This document shows positions 44,631 through 54,587 of a stretch of 64,000 nt of DNA, one piece after another. Location of the stretch: the NCBI GenBank assembly GCA_002682825.1, contig NOKP01000005.1, forward strand, positions 1,798,001-1,862,000, in the 5' to 3' direction. The translations under genes and the position numbers were made by a program. The stretch is from Neonectria sp. B-13. Its lineage: Eukaryota > Ascomycota > Sordariomycetes > Hypocreales > Nectriaceae. The stretch's first letter is position 1; the number at the start of each line of letters is the position of its first letter. The notes beneath the pieces were generated by a model that was not told the origin of the DNA, did not search any database, and saw only the letters and a program-made list of their open reading frames with translations.

Positions 44631-44930
44631 TCATTTTGCTTTTTGTCGACGAGAACTGTCGAAAGAGGCCTCCAAGTTAGGCTCTGCCTCCTGATTTTCG
44701 TCGGGTCCAACATCCGCAGAGAAGAAATACGGCTCGTCGGGGCGGCGTTTCTCATCCTTTCGATAGCAACGCGCACCAATGCCATCGCAATCGATTTCCA
44801 TCTGGAACCAATTCTCTTGGCATCGACCGCAAAACTGCATTTTGTCATTGTGCAGCCTTGTCCATAACTCGAGGAGGATTGCCTTGTCGCGACCAGTCAA
44901 GGAGTAAGTTGAAATAGTCCTTGGCGTCAA
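44631..44930 (-). pseudogene. Fragment of a Helitron replication/helicase protein
   Basis: About 99 codons on the minus strand contain WTRLHNDKMQFCGRCQENW, then DCDGIGARCYRKDEKRRPDE and PYFFSADVGP. This Cys-rich CxxC..CxRC block followed by PDEPYFFSA is characteristic of the N-terminal part of fungal Helitron Rep/Pif1-type proteins. The rest of the protein (Rep HUH motif, helicase) and the Helitron ends are absent, so this is a relic. No target-site duplication can be defined. Confidence 0.55.
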
Positions 44931-45053
44931 TATCAGATTGTTTACACTTAGCTAACTTCTGGGGCCATGTTGACTCCAAGAATAGAGACGTAAAGTCGGT
45001 TAGCCCAAGGGGGCTCTCTGTGAATATGGCTCAACTCAAGCGGCAACTCCAGC

Positions 45054-45172
45054 ACATACGACCATAGCTCTTAGAAAATACGGGATCCCGTCCGCTCTCC
45101 CTTAGTCAAGCTGAGAAGCGGCAAATTAGTACTCGGGTCGTTGACGACCGGGGAATCCTTGCTGTTGTATGT
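45054..45172 (+). rRNA. 5S ribosomal RNA gene variant
   Basis: 119 nt beginning ACATACGACCATAGCTCTTA and ending GCTGTTGTATGT. Hallmarks of dispersed fungal 5S genes are present: ACATACGACCATA at the 5' end pairing with GTATGT at the 3' end, GGGATCCCGTCCGCTCTCCC, the TTAGTACTCGGGTCG segment and GGGGAATCC. A T-run (TCTTTTTTT) directly after the 3' end is a Pol III terminator. Helix II appears to retain pairing (TTAG with CTGA). The sequence is divergent from the common fungal type, so it may be a variant gene or an early pseudogene. Confidence 0.7.
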
Positions 45173-45260
45173 CTTTTTTTGCTCTTTTTACTGTTTGTAG
45201 GTGATTCTGTAGTAATGGGGTTATGATACCATCATGGGCTGAGTTGTTGCAGCTTCAGGT

Positions 45261-45299
45261 ACATACGACCATAGATCTTAGCAAATACTGGATCCCGTC
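45261..45299 (+). pseudogene. 5' fragment of a 5S rRNA gene
   Basis: ACATACGACCATAGATCTTA and the following GGATCCCGTC match the first ~39 nt of the 5S variant at 45054 with a few changes. Then similarity stops. It lies about 90 bp downstream of the complete copy in the same orientation. Confidence 0.65.
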
Positions 45300-45743
45300 A
45301 AGTTCTCATCATCTGTGGATCATCTGCTTCAGCAGCGGAGTCTCGAACTCCTAAAATTGAATGCTAGCAAACGGTATATGCAAATGTAAGGCGCTGTCAA
45401 CAGACCTGCCACAGGGAACGTCTCACAGGGGATGCGATCAGTTGCTCGGGCTCAAGCACGAGATTCTGCGTCACGCTGGTTGCGACTCGGCGGCCCTCAC
45501 CAAAACCTACCTCCAGAGCGAGGCGCGCTGCATCTCCAACGAGAGCAAGTTTGGCAGCGACAACACGCCGTCCTTACTATGAGCCATTCCCAGGGTTCGA
45601 TCCCACATCGCCTCTCCTCTTTGTGAGTCTGCCACCCAGCCCTAAGGTGTAATCCAGCATCTTTGCATGTGACGCTTCTTCATGGTATAAGAAACGAACG
45701 AACTGCTCGGGGCAGGAAACAGCCTTTGATCTACCGCACAGTA
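45300..45743. other. Flank of the Tc1/mariner insertion
   Basis: About 0.44 kb. Small frames at 45361-45626 have no recognised domain. GGGTTCGATCCC at about 45592-45603 resembles a Pol III B box but no tRNA can be folded around it. Confidence 0.45.
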
Positions 45744-45873
45744 CAGTGGGGTGCAAAAAGTTTGAACCCATCTTGAGGTACCGGCTTGGCCGGCCTAGCC
45801 CAAAAGGGCTGTTGTTTTGATGCTGCTTTTCCCCCCTATTTTCCCTCTATCATCATCATCAACACAATGCAGC
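45744..45873 (+). repeat. Left terminal inverted repeat of the Tc1/mariner element
   Basis: About 130 bp, matching the right arm in inverted orientation except at a few positions, all transitions (for example GCTGTTG versus GCTATTG). Contains the palindrome-rich stretch GGCTTGGCCGGCCTAGCC. Confidence 0.88.
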
Positions 45874-45877
45874 TACG

Positions 45878-46912
45878 ATGCCTTGAGGCAAGGAGCTTTC
45901 ACCACAATTACAATCCCGCATTTGTGAGCTTCGAAGGCTTGGCTGTAAGCCTACTCAGATCAAAAGAGCCCATCCTGAAATCTCTATTAATACGATTAAA
46001 ACAACCCTCTGGCGTAAAGCCTAGCGTGATGACAATACAACCCGACCCCAGTCCAGCCAGCCTTGAGCAATTACAGAAGAGCAATATGATTTTATCTACG
46101 ATACTGTAATGCACATGAACCCAAATATAATGAATTGAGAGCTGCTTGATGAGGTTAATAATATCTATAAAAAACAGGCTCTTCAGTTAATCTTACAGGA
46201 GTTAGAGCAATGGAAATGGCTCTAAAGGAAGTGGCCCCTTTTGACATCTTGTTATACTGGCTTATGGCTATAGTGGGTACAGCGTTATGAGCACATTGAC
46301 TGGAAGCGTATGAAATGGAGCGATGAATGTATGGTTGTATGAGGTCAAGGAGCCTAGCCTAAATGGACCTTCTTAAGGCCTTATGAGTAGCTATTAGCAA
46401 GGGATATTAAGTAGGTTAAGCAGTAAGGGAGGGTTCAGTAGATGTTTTAGGCTGCCTTTGGCAATAGCAATCCTCTGCTTGATCGAATAGGGCTTATGGC
46501 CTTAGATGGTAGCGTTAATAGCTAGTACATTAGTGATCTTTATAGTGCAATTTTGCCTGATTTCCTAGCTCCTGATGATATCTTTATGCATGATAATGCC
46601 TTATCATATACAGTATACATCATTAGGCATCTATTATAAGAGCTAAGGGTTACAGTTATGATTTAGCTGCCTTATTCACTGGACCTCAATCCAATTGAGA
46701 ACTTATGGGCATTAATAAAGGCAGAAATCTATTGCTATCATCCAGAGCTTGAGACTGCCCCTGATAACGAAGAAACCCTAGCCCGGCTTGTATCAGTAGC
46801 TAAGGAAGCTTGGTATACAATTGATGAGGCAATTCTAAAGAATCTAGTAGATACAATGCCCTATAGAGTTATAGCAGTTATAGAGGCTGAAGGCTGGTAT
46901 ACAAAATACTAG
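45878..46912 (+). pseudogene. Inactivated Tc1/mariner transposase
   Basis: Reading from ATG 45878 in one frame gives a helix-turn-helix N-terminus (ELSPQLQSRICELRRLGCK and IKRAHPEISINTIKTTLW), then WKRMKWSDECMV, and, after at least one frame change, FMHDNALSYTV, the PYSLDLNPIENLWALIK block with the conserved D-x-N-x-I-E-N-L-W motif, and a C-terminus ending GWYTKY. More than ten TAG/TGA codons interrupt it, most one C-to-T or G-to-A step from Arg, Gln or Trp codons. The full order of transposase motifs is present, so inactivation followed insertion of a complete copy. Confidence 0.88.
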
Positions 46913-46926
46913 AATTATTGCAAGCA

Positions 46927-47056
46927 GCTGCGTTGTGTTGATAATGATGATAGAGGGAAAATAGGGGGGAAAAGCAGCATTAAAACAATAGCCCTTTTGG
47001 GCTAGGCCGGCCAAGCCGGTACCTCAAGATGGGTTCAAACTTTTTGCACCCCACTG
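46927..47056 (-). repeat. Right terminal inverted repeat of the Tc1/mariner element
   Basis: Reverse complement of the left arm over about 130 bp with a handful of transition differences; ends CCCCACTG next to the TA duplication. Confidence 0.88.
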
Positions 47057-47440
47057 TACTCATGGACCTGGCGCATTTCGGCAAAATGCCTATTTCGGGC
47101 ATTTGATACCCTTGCAGGCCTTATCTACACCATAGGGTTCCATCGCATGGGTGCCTGGAAGATTCCGAAGGTAGTGATTGGGTGGGAAAATGGGGATTCC
47201 AGGTAAGGCACTTCCAATATGGAAGTGCTTCCGCATTGTTGGTGCATTCATTCGTAGTGTTGGCGAATGAGCATCGTGGGCGACGCACGTGTGGTCGATT
47301 AAGTCAGGTTTCCCGTGACCCCGTTGTCGCGGCTGAAAGTGGCACGAGAAACCAACGCCTCCGTTGACGTCGTATTTAATCAGGCCGTGGCCAGATCCGA
47401 GCATGCAGAACTCAAGCGTGACTTCAGTTGTATAGTGGCA
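47057..47440. other. Promoter region of the Ecm33-like gene
   Basis: About 0.38 kb between the transposon and the next start codon. No coding frame is supported. The transposon therefore sits within 400 bp of the gene and may lie in its promoter. Confidence 0.5.
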
Positions 47441-48921
47441 ATGGTCCGTCGCGTTTATCTTCTCGCTGCTGGCTTGCTCACACTCAGCAGCCGTAGGTGT
47501 CATCTATGCATCCCTCCTCAGATGGCCCGCTCCTGAAAACTGACACCCTTCGTAGAAGCCGCGGCCGCTGTTGACTGCAGTGGAGATGTCTCAATCACCG
47601 ATGCGCGCGACGCCGAAGAGGTGCGCGACAGCTGCACGGTGGTCAAGGGAAACTTGACCTTTGGTTACAGCCTCTCTGAAAGCATCAATCTCGACGGGCT
47701 AGAGCGAGTGGAGGGCGACATAGTGCACAAGGGATGCGATTATTTCTACTCGGACTGCGTCCAACCGTCGGGTTTCAACTTTACAAGCTCTACTCTTAGT
47801 GTGATCAACGGCAGCCTCGACTTCAATTACTTTCATGGCCTCACGAAGCTTCTCCTCCCCAAGCTCAACTACGTCAACGGAACCGTCTCGCTCCTCAACT
47901 TGTACAATATCACTGAGCTCGACTTCACCAACCTCGAGTACATCTCGGGATTTTCCCTCAAGACCGAGAAGCTCCAAACGCTGCAACTCGAAGGCATCAA
48001 GGGCTTCACCGGAGGAACTGAATACAGTGCAGGCATCCATATCTTGGATGCAGGCTCCGTCGAGTCCTTGGATGGCTTTTTCAAGAACCCGATAAACACC
48101 CTAGAGCTTGATAATTGGATGGTAGACAATACCGTCCGACTGAGCATTAACACTACTCCCAACATCAGAAACATCACCATTGGATGGACCGGACTGCATA
48201 CCCTGGATATTAGCGGCAAGGATCTGACAGTAATTCTGGGAGGCCCATCAACCAAATCCATGGAGATTCGAAGTTTCCAGATTGGAAGTGGCGTTGTTTC
48301 CTTTCAGCTCGCGGATGGGGTCCAAAATCTGACCGTTGGGGACTTTGTCCTACAAAGCAGCGGCCTAACCAAGCTATCACTGCCGTTTGATCATCTTACA
48401 TCTCTATCCCTCCTTCACTCCGACGCACTCGCCTCGGTTGAACTACCGCCGGAGGCAGAGAACTGGCGCAACCTCAGTATAAATATTGGGTTATGCGGGG
48501 CGCTCAATCTCACTTCCGAGCACGACGACGACGGGAAGCAGACCTGGTACTGGCCGAAAGGCGACATGTACGAGGTCCAGATCAATTCCAACATCTCGAC
48601 AGAATTCTTGTGAGTAATAACTCGGCCGCATGGGCAAACGGCAACCGTAGAATGCTAATCTTCTGGGACCATAGTGATTCCTTCATCGCCGACGGAACAC
48701 GAGTTACAAAGGCCTTCAGCATCTGGGACCCTTCCGGCAACCTCAACTGTTCCATTTTCGACGACGGCAAAGGGTCTGCGAAAACGAACTCTTCGGGCTT
48801 CTTCTGTTGGGCGAAAGAGCCGCGTGACCAGCCAGCGCTGGCTCCGCGACTAGGGACCGCAGGGTGGCCGCTTGCATTGGTAATTGTAGCATTAACGACT
48901 CTAGCACGGATTACATTATAA
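47441..48921 (+). CDS. GPI-anchored Ecm33/Sps2-like cell-wall protein
   Basis: Three exons (47441-47492, 47556-48609, 48675-48921) encode 450 aa. Exon 1 is a signal peptide (MVRRVYLLAAGLLTLSS) that joins to QAAAAVDCSGDVSITDARDA, the typical start of Ecm33-type proteins. Receptor-L-like beta-helix repeats follow, for example LTFGYSLSESINLDGLERV, LDFNYFHGLTKLLLPKLN and VSLLNLYNITELDFTNLEY, with many N-glycosylation sequons. The last exon ends in a hydrophobic tail (WPLALVIVALTTLARITL) after a small-residue region, a GPI-anchor signal. Ecm33 proteins support cell-wall integrity and are attached to the outer membrane face or wall glucan. The RIP-damaged transposon ends less than 400 bp upstream. 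Confidence 0.85.
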
Positions 48922-50013
48922 GTGACCTATATCAGTATGTAACAGAGCACTCATTGATCAGCAATGTTCACATAGCGCGAACTGCTATCCCACGTGGCTG
49001 TTCTGCTTTCGAAAACTTAGCTTCTGTATTTGCCTCCACTCGCCTACCACTTTATATAAAACATGGCAAGAGATTCACCTACAACGACCTAGCAAAGGCT
49101 CGCCCTACAAATCTATTCACAAATTACAAAATATCCTCCAGCGGTGGACCGAGGAGATCGTAGACCAGCACATAGTAGTCGCACTCCTATTCAAACCACC
49201 GGACTCGTAGTATCCCAGCGACGCCGCTGCCCCCCTCTTCAACTGCTGGTCGTCTCGATATCTCACGCTGGTGCACGCAATCGTTTCCACCTTCACTACT
49301 GCAGCTCAAGCGACTAAGGATTGGCTGGGAGCTTCTTTGGGGGGAATTGCAAGACACAGTTTCCCGGATCTCCGTCATCTTCGAGCTGTGAGAGCGTCTC
49401 TCAACCGTTTCGTGATCGCCAACTAAGCACCCGTTGCTAGTGTCCTGACGATTTCGAACAACATCTATTGATAACACTACAGTAGCGACCGTGAAACTGT
49501 GGCTATTATCTAATGCTAAAAGGCCATTACTAAAGACAAAATATCACGATGTCACCGCACGCACTTGTGTAAAGAGTCATACTGAATTATTATTCGCCGA
49601 CTCCTTCCTTTAGGACATCAGCGCCTCCAATCCACACAAAGTGAACCAGATTGTAGATACTCACTGCCAGAGGCATTGGGAGGACTGCTATTATCAGAAC
49701 TACGGATGTGTCCTTGCCCTCACCATCCAGCACTACACTCTCCCGAGCGAGTCAAACATGTTCAATATGTCCGTCCCCTTGTCATTTCCGCCCCACAAAG
49801 TCTTACAATCCACCAACCGAGCGAACCTTGTCAATCCATCGGCTGTCTTGAAAGGGACTATCACCGTCTTTGTCCAGCAGAATCGTGCATTCAACCAAAC
49901 GAGCAAACATCCACCTTTCCGCAACCAAAATGCGCATGTACCTACAAGCAATAAACAACAAGACGCAAAAATGGAGTTTCATCAAGGTCGTCAGCTTCAT
50001 CCGCAGATGTGTC
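48922..50013. other. Convergent intergenic region
   Basis: About 1.1 kb between the 3' ends of the Ecm33-like gene and the coiled-coil gene. Plus-strand frame 49641-50093 overlaps the latter and has no domain. Nothing supported. Confidence 0.5.
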
Positions 50014-51823
50014 TCACAATGTGGGACCGTCCAACGAAGCCATCTCCTCCAGATCAGGAATTGTCCTCTCTAGTCCAAAGACCATGGCCTTGATGCTGTT
50101 GAGCACTCCCAACTCACCCCCCTTGAGCTTCGATTCCCGTCTGAGATCACCGACTTTGGTATGAAGCTGCGGATCAACACTGGCAGCTCCCTGGGCGAGC
50201 TTCTGGGCCTCCTCAATCTGGGCGCTGCAGTCTTTCATAATCTGCTCCTGCGTGGCGGCTTCGTCCTGCTTCAGCTTCCTCTGCAAGGAGCACGCGTCGA
50301 TGGCCATCTTGATCTCCGGGAGGACGTTGAGCTGGCCGTCTCCGACGCTCTGCAACGACGCAAACGTCTTGTCTAGGTTGACGATTTCGACCCGGAGAGC
50401 CGTGTGTCGGAGCCGCGCATTTCTCATATCTGTCTCGGCACGTTCGAGGATCCTCTGCGAGGAGCCGTGGCGGTCGTGGGCTTCTTGGAGCTTGTTTGTC
50501 TGGGTGTGGAGCTCGGCGTTGACTGCTTCTAGGGTGCGTGAGGTGCTGTAGATGAGCAAGTCGATCTGGCCAACTAGTTCGGCGATGGCCGGGGAGAGCG
50601 ATTCATGAATGCTGCTGGGTCGTGGAGTTGGTTCGTTGGGTCCCTAGGGCTCGTGGTCAGTAAACTATTTCGTTACAACATAGCGAAGGTCGGCTCACGG
50701 CAGATCGAATCAGCATTTGCGAGTAGGCTAGAGCCAGAGAAGGTAAACTACCAGGGCCAAGTCTGGCCGATCGCTGTTCCAGAGACTCTCTCTGCTGAGG
50801 CACCGAGCTTTGCTGAGACACCAAGTCTTGCTGGGATACCGAGCCTTGCTGGGATACCGAGTCCTGATGAGAGACTGAAATTTCCCGAGACAACAGACTC
50901 TGCATAGTCGCCAACTTCTGGGGAGGCCCAAGGCTAAATACCTTGTGTGGTATCTCGGTCGAAGAAATGGTGGGCATCGATAGTCTGGGGCGTTTGAGAG
51001 GAGGAGAAGTCTCCAACGTGGGCGAAACTTGTGAGCGTCGTCGCGTCTTTGTGGGAGACTTGGAAGCCTGGGGAGTCTTGGGATGCTCTTCAACTGTGGC
51101 TTTGGTAACAGACGACGACTGAGAGGAGACTTCCGGGGGAAAGATTGTGTCAAATATCTTTGGATTTTGATCACGAATTGCTACGCGTCGTCTAGTTCTC
51201 ATGAACGGCTTGTCGAGGCTGGTTTCTGGTGGATCGCTTTCTGGTCGTGATCTGATTAGAGAAAACATAAGTTGTTTGGAGGGATACTCACGTGGCTCGG
51301 AGTCAGCTTTGATGTTGACCATGTCCTTTCCTTCCTTACCGCTTTGGTTCTTGGTGTCGTCGTCAAGCTTTTCGAAGTCAATGTCCTCCTCGTCGAGTTC
51401 GTCCTCATCTTGGTCGGTCTGCTCGTGTTCGCCGCCCTCGCCATCGAGGCCATCCAAGATGTCTCCACGAACTGCTCTCACATCCCGATGCTGCAGCCTA
51501 AGCTCACCTGTGTCTTCGCCTTGGGCGTGGCGATGCTTGATGCTGGCGATGAGCCGTTTGCGCAGGTCGTCCACCGAGAGCTTGTCGTCCTGGACAACGA
51601 GCCTGGCCAGCATGGCGACATTCTCCAGCATGGTGACGCCCCAGTCTCCCGGGGTGTATTTAGGGATCAGGTCCCAGGGCCAGATCTCGAGGCAGCCGTA
51701 GAATCGCTTCGCGGCGCGCGTCGCTCGGCTACCGAACTTGCCGTCGTAGGGGCTCGGGATGGAAACATCGGCCGTGGCCTTGTCTGCAAAGCCCCACGAC
51801 TCTTTGTGGGGTAACACGACCAT
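50014..51823 (-). CDS. Uncharacterised coiled-coil, probably nuclear, protein
   Basis: Two exons (50699-51823, 50014-50643) with a 55-nt phase-0 intron (CTGAC branch site, CCCTAG acceptor) encode 584 aa. The first ~105 residues are a folded-looking conserved block (GFADKATADV, AAKRFYGCLEIWPWDLIPKY, DDLRKRLIASIKHRHAQG). An acidic stretch (DQDEDELDEEDIDFEKLDDD) and a basic, Ser/Thr/Pro-rich linker with KTRRRSQ and LKRPRLS follow, consistent with a nuclear protein under phosphorylation control. Near residue 330-350 is a short Gln/Ser repeat (SQQ units). The C-terminal 180 residues form a long heptad-type coiled coil (LQEAHDRHGSSQRILERAET and onward). I do not recognise the family; a chromatin or kinetochore role would be guesswork. 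Confidence 0.72.
50790..50879. repeat. 18-bp minisatellite, about five units, in a coding exon
   Basis: On the plus strand the units read like CTTGCTGGGATACCGAG with period 18, imperfect at both ends. On the coding (minus) strand they encode six-residue repeats of the pattern SVSQQ(D/G). The length keeps the frame. Confidence 0.75.
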
Positions 51824-53397
51824 GTTGCCAGTTCGCGAGGGGTTTGAGGTTCACGCGGTGGGAGATTCGGAGTGAGCGTTGAGATGCGAACATGTGGTGA
51901 AGAAAGGTTGGTGTTGTGTGTGATAGTGCACAAACAGAAGAACGCGGAAGGTGAAGAGAAAAGAAGGAGAAAATGGAAGGACCAGGTGACGCGATGTAAA
52001 CGTTGTGGCCGTGTTTGTTTGTCGGCGTTTACATATCGAGGTGTTTGTCTGATCAAGTTGCCTCAGTACGTAAGCCAATCAGGTGACCTGGATCCTATGA
52101 TAAGCCGGTGTAGTTATCGCGGCGTTTGCTTTCTGTTTGACTGACTTTGCATGTGTCGTTGGCCCTGCCTAGTCTTCTGGCGGGTTTTCTCGGAGCTGTT
52201 TCTCCGGACAACTGTAGTGTTTCGGCCAGGGCAGCCGATAACTTCTACAGCCATAGCGAACACTGCATTGTTGTGTCTAAAAAGCTACATAGCTATGATA
52301 GATGCCTAGAGCGTGGGGTTGCAGGAGTCGTGGAATTTCCAGAACATTCACTTGATTTCACGCCGGGAGTATCTGCGCTAACTCAACCACAGAGCACATC
52401 AGCAGGCAATCGAAGTACCATATGTTCTGCACTTCGAGGTTTCAAGAGCTGGCGGTTCTTTGAGACGCCCGGGTAATCGCAGCTGCCCCAAACCCTACAT
52501 GACAGCGTGTTTGTCCCTGCTGATAAGCGGCAGCTGGCAACCAACCGTCAGACGAAAACAACAGCTGGCGTGTTTTCCAGGTGCGAGCCATTTGGACATT
52601 GAAACTCCAAGCCAAAAATGGGTCCATTGCACTTAGCGGTGATAATAACAGTTGTATGTAGGTAAAATGCAGTTTTGATATGAGCATAGTGGCCCTATTG
52701 GTTAGGGCCTCGTGGGATTGCAGGCAAGACGATCTCCAATTAAGTGAAGTAGACAACAGTCACAGACTAGGCAGTCGTCACGGTGTGCAAGTGCTATTCC
52801 CTAAAGCCCTAATCACTTGAGCGATGTGCCGTGGATTTGTTCCAAATCTCTCTTGGTTGCATTGTTTGGAACGCGTGGTCCTCCTACTTTTGGGGCATGG
52901 CAATGACAGCACCGACTGGCCCGTCTCACCAACCATAACCAACCTGATCCGACCCCAAAACGTCTTCGTTTTCGAAACCACTGTCGTGAGTCCAAGGTGA
53001 GGATTTTCCTCACAGACCTGGAACAAACGATATTTCCATTATCACCCCGAATGCCGCAGATGGGGATGCTGAGTCATGTCCACTCTGACCGGACTCCGAC
53101 CGGACACATCCCGGGTCAGAAACCCCCCGCTCTCCACTCTTCGGCAAGAGTCTCGGAGGCCAACGCTTTTCTGATTGGCTGCGGCAAACCACGAAGCCCC
53201 GAATTTGTAATAATGGCACGGAGCGGGAGTCTGCATTTGTAGACTAAATACCAAGAGCGTCGACAGAAAGGGAAAGGCATTTTTAATATAAGTTGTCGAT
53301 GGTTGCGCTTGCGATTTACCACTCAGCCTACGATTTTCCCACCCGAGTGTACCTTACTACCTCAATCCTCAGTTCTCACTCTCCAATTACTCTCAAA
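51824..53397. other. Divergent intergenic region
   Basis: About 1.57 kb between the coiled-coil gene and the NmrA-like gene, holding both promoters. Short overlapping frames only; no RNA gene or repeat noted. Confidence 0.5.
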
Positions 53398-54363
53398 ATG
53401 TCTCGCGCAATCCTCGTCACTGGCGCCACCGGCAAACAGGGTGGCAGTGTCATCAACGCCCTCCTCGCCCGCAACGCCCCCTTCAAGATCCTGGCCGTCA
53501 CCCGAGACGCCTCCTCACCATCCGCCCAGAGACTCGCCGCCAAGTCTTCCAACATCTCCATTGTCCAGGGAAACCTCGACGACACAGAGTCCATCTTCCA
53601 GACCGCCAAAAAGGCAACGGCATTGCCCATTTGGGGTATCTTTAGCGTTCAAGTAAGTGCCTGGCTACAGGTTCAATAGACCTAGCTAACAATCGTCCAG
53701 GTGCCTGCGAATACCAAAAAGGGCCCTGTTATTGAAGAGGCTCAGGGAAAGTCCCTGGTCGATTCTGCAATTAAGCACGGAGCCAGACACTTTGTCTATT
53801 CCTCTGTCGATCGACACGGGGCTAAGTCCATCGATAACCCGACCAACGTTCCTCATTTCATCAGCAAGCACAACATTGAGCATCATCTCATTGAAAAGGC
53901 TAAAAGCACCGGCATGTCCTGGACCATCCTGCGACCTGTCGCCTTTATGGAAAACCTCCAGCCTGGCTTCTTCGGCAAGGTCTTTGTGACCCTCTGGAGA
54001 GAGGCTGTCAAGTCACGTCCTCTGCAGCTCATCTCCACCGACGACATTGGCACATTTGCCGCCTTGTCATTCTTGGATCCCCCAAAATTCAGCTCCCAGA
54101 GCATTTCATTGGCGGGTGACGAGTTGACCTACAAGCAGCTCGAGGACGTCTTCAGCAAGAAGACCGGGGCTCCTCTTCCTACTACCTTCGGGTTTATTGC
54201 TCGGTTTTTCTTGTGGCTTTCCAAGGAGCTAGGCACCATGTTTGCTTTCTTTGAGAAAGAGGGCTATAATGCGGATATTAACGATCTGAGGAAGATGCAC
54301 CCAGAGCTGAAGGACCTGGGTACGTGGCTGGAGTCGAGTCCATATATGAAGAAGACCGAGTAG
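53398..54363 (+). CDS. NmrA-like NAD(P)-binding protein
   Basis: Two exons (53398-53652, 53701-54363) with a 48-nt intron (GTAAGT donor, AGCTAAC branch site) encode 305 aa. The N-terminus MSRAILVTGATGKQGGSV contains the atypical-SDR dinucleotide motif GATGxQGG. Further family marks are FKILAVTRDASSP, the GARHFVYSSVDRHG segment and TILRPVAFMENLQPGFFG; the usual SDR tyrosine is not used catalytically in NmrA proteins. Such proteins sense the NADP/NADPH state and, in the founding case, restrain the GATA factor AreA in nitrogen control; most paralogues are unstudied. The start codon has an AAAATG context and the upstream in-frame extension is not conserved-looking. Confidence 0.9.
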
Positions 54364-54587
54364 GAAGCATTGGCCGTTTCGTGTGTTTCATTTGATAGGG
54401 TATTCACAGTTCCAACATCATATTATCAGATTAATAGACTTTCCCCACTAGTTAATGCCACCTCGTCTTGTCCAAAGAGCAATTTCAGAGAATTTTGGTT
54501 CGGAAGTTTGCCATGCTATTCACCCTTACTTTGCGTTGTAAGGCTGGACGCACTTACCAATCCCACCACGGAAACGACACTCCTAGC

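Larger units (their letters stand above)
45744..47056 (+). mobile_element. Tc1/mariner-family DNA transposon, RIP-damaged
   Basis: 1,313 bp bounded by TA dinucleotides (45742-45743 and 47057-47058), the standard target duplication. Both ends begin CAGTGGGGTGCAAAAAGT in inverted orientation, typical of Tc1 ends, and the inverted repeats extend to about 130 bp. The interior is a transposase gene carrying many TAG/TGA codons. The element is full length but cannot encode an active enzyme. Confidence 0.92.

Noticed and set aside
45590..45605. GGGTTCGATCCC resembling a tRNA T-arm/B box
   Set aside because: No acceptor stem, D-arm A box or balanced T-stem could be formed in the surrounding 90 nt; it is best read as chance.
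50605..50907. Plus-strand ORF with SLAGIPSLAGIP repeats
   Set aside because: It is the antisense reading of the minisatellite in the minus-strand coiled-coil gene.
51252..51291. Possible 40-nt intron (GTGAGT..AATCAG) in the coiled-coil gene
   Set aside because: Signals are good, but removal shifts the frame to an early stop, while retention keeps a continuous 375-codon exon. It could at most be an alternative splice.
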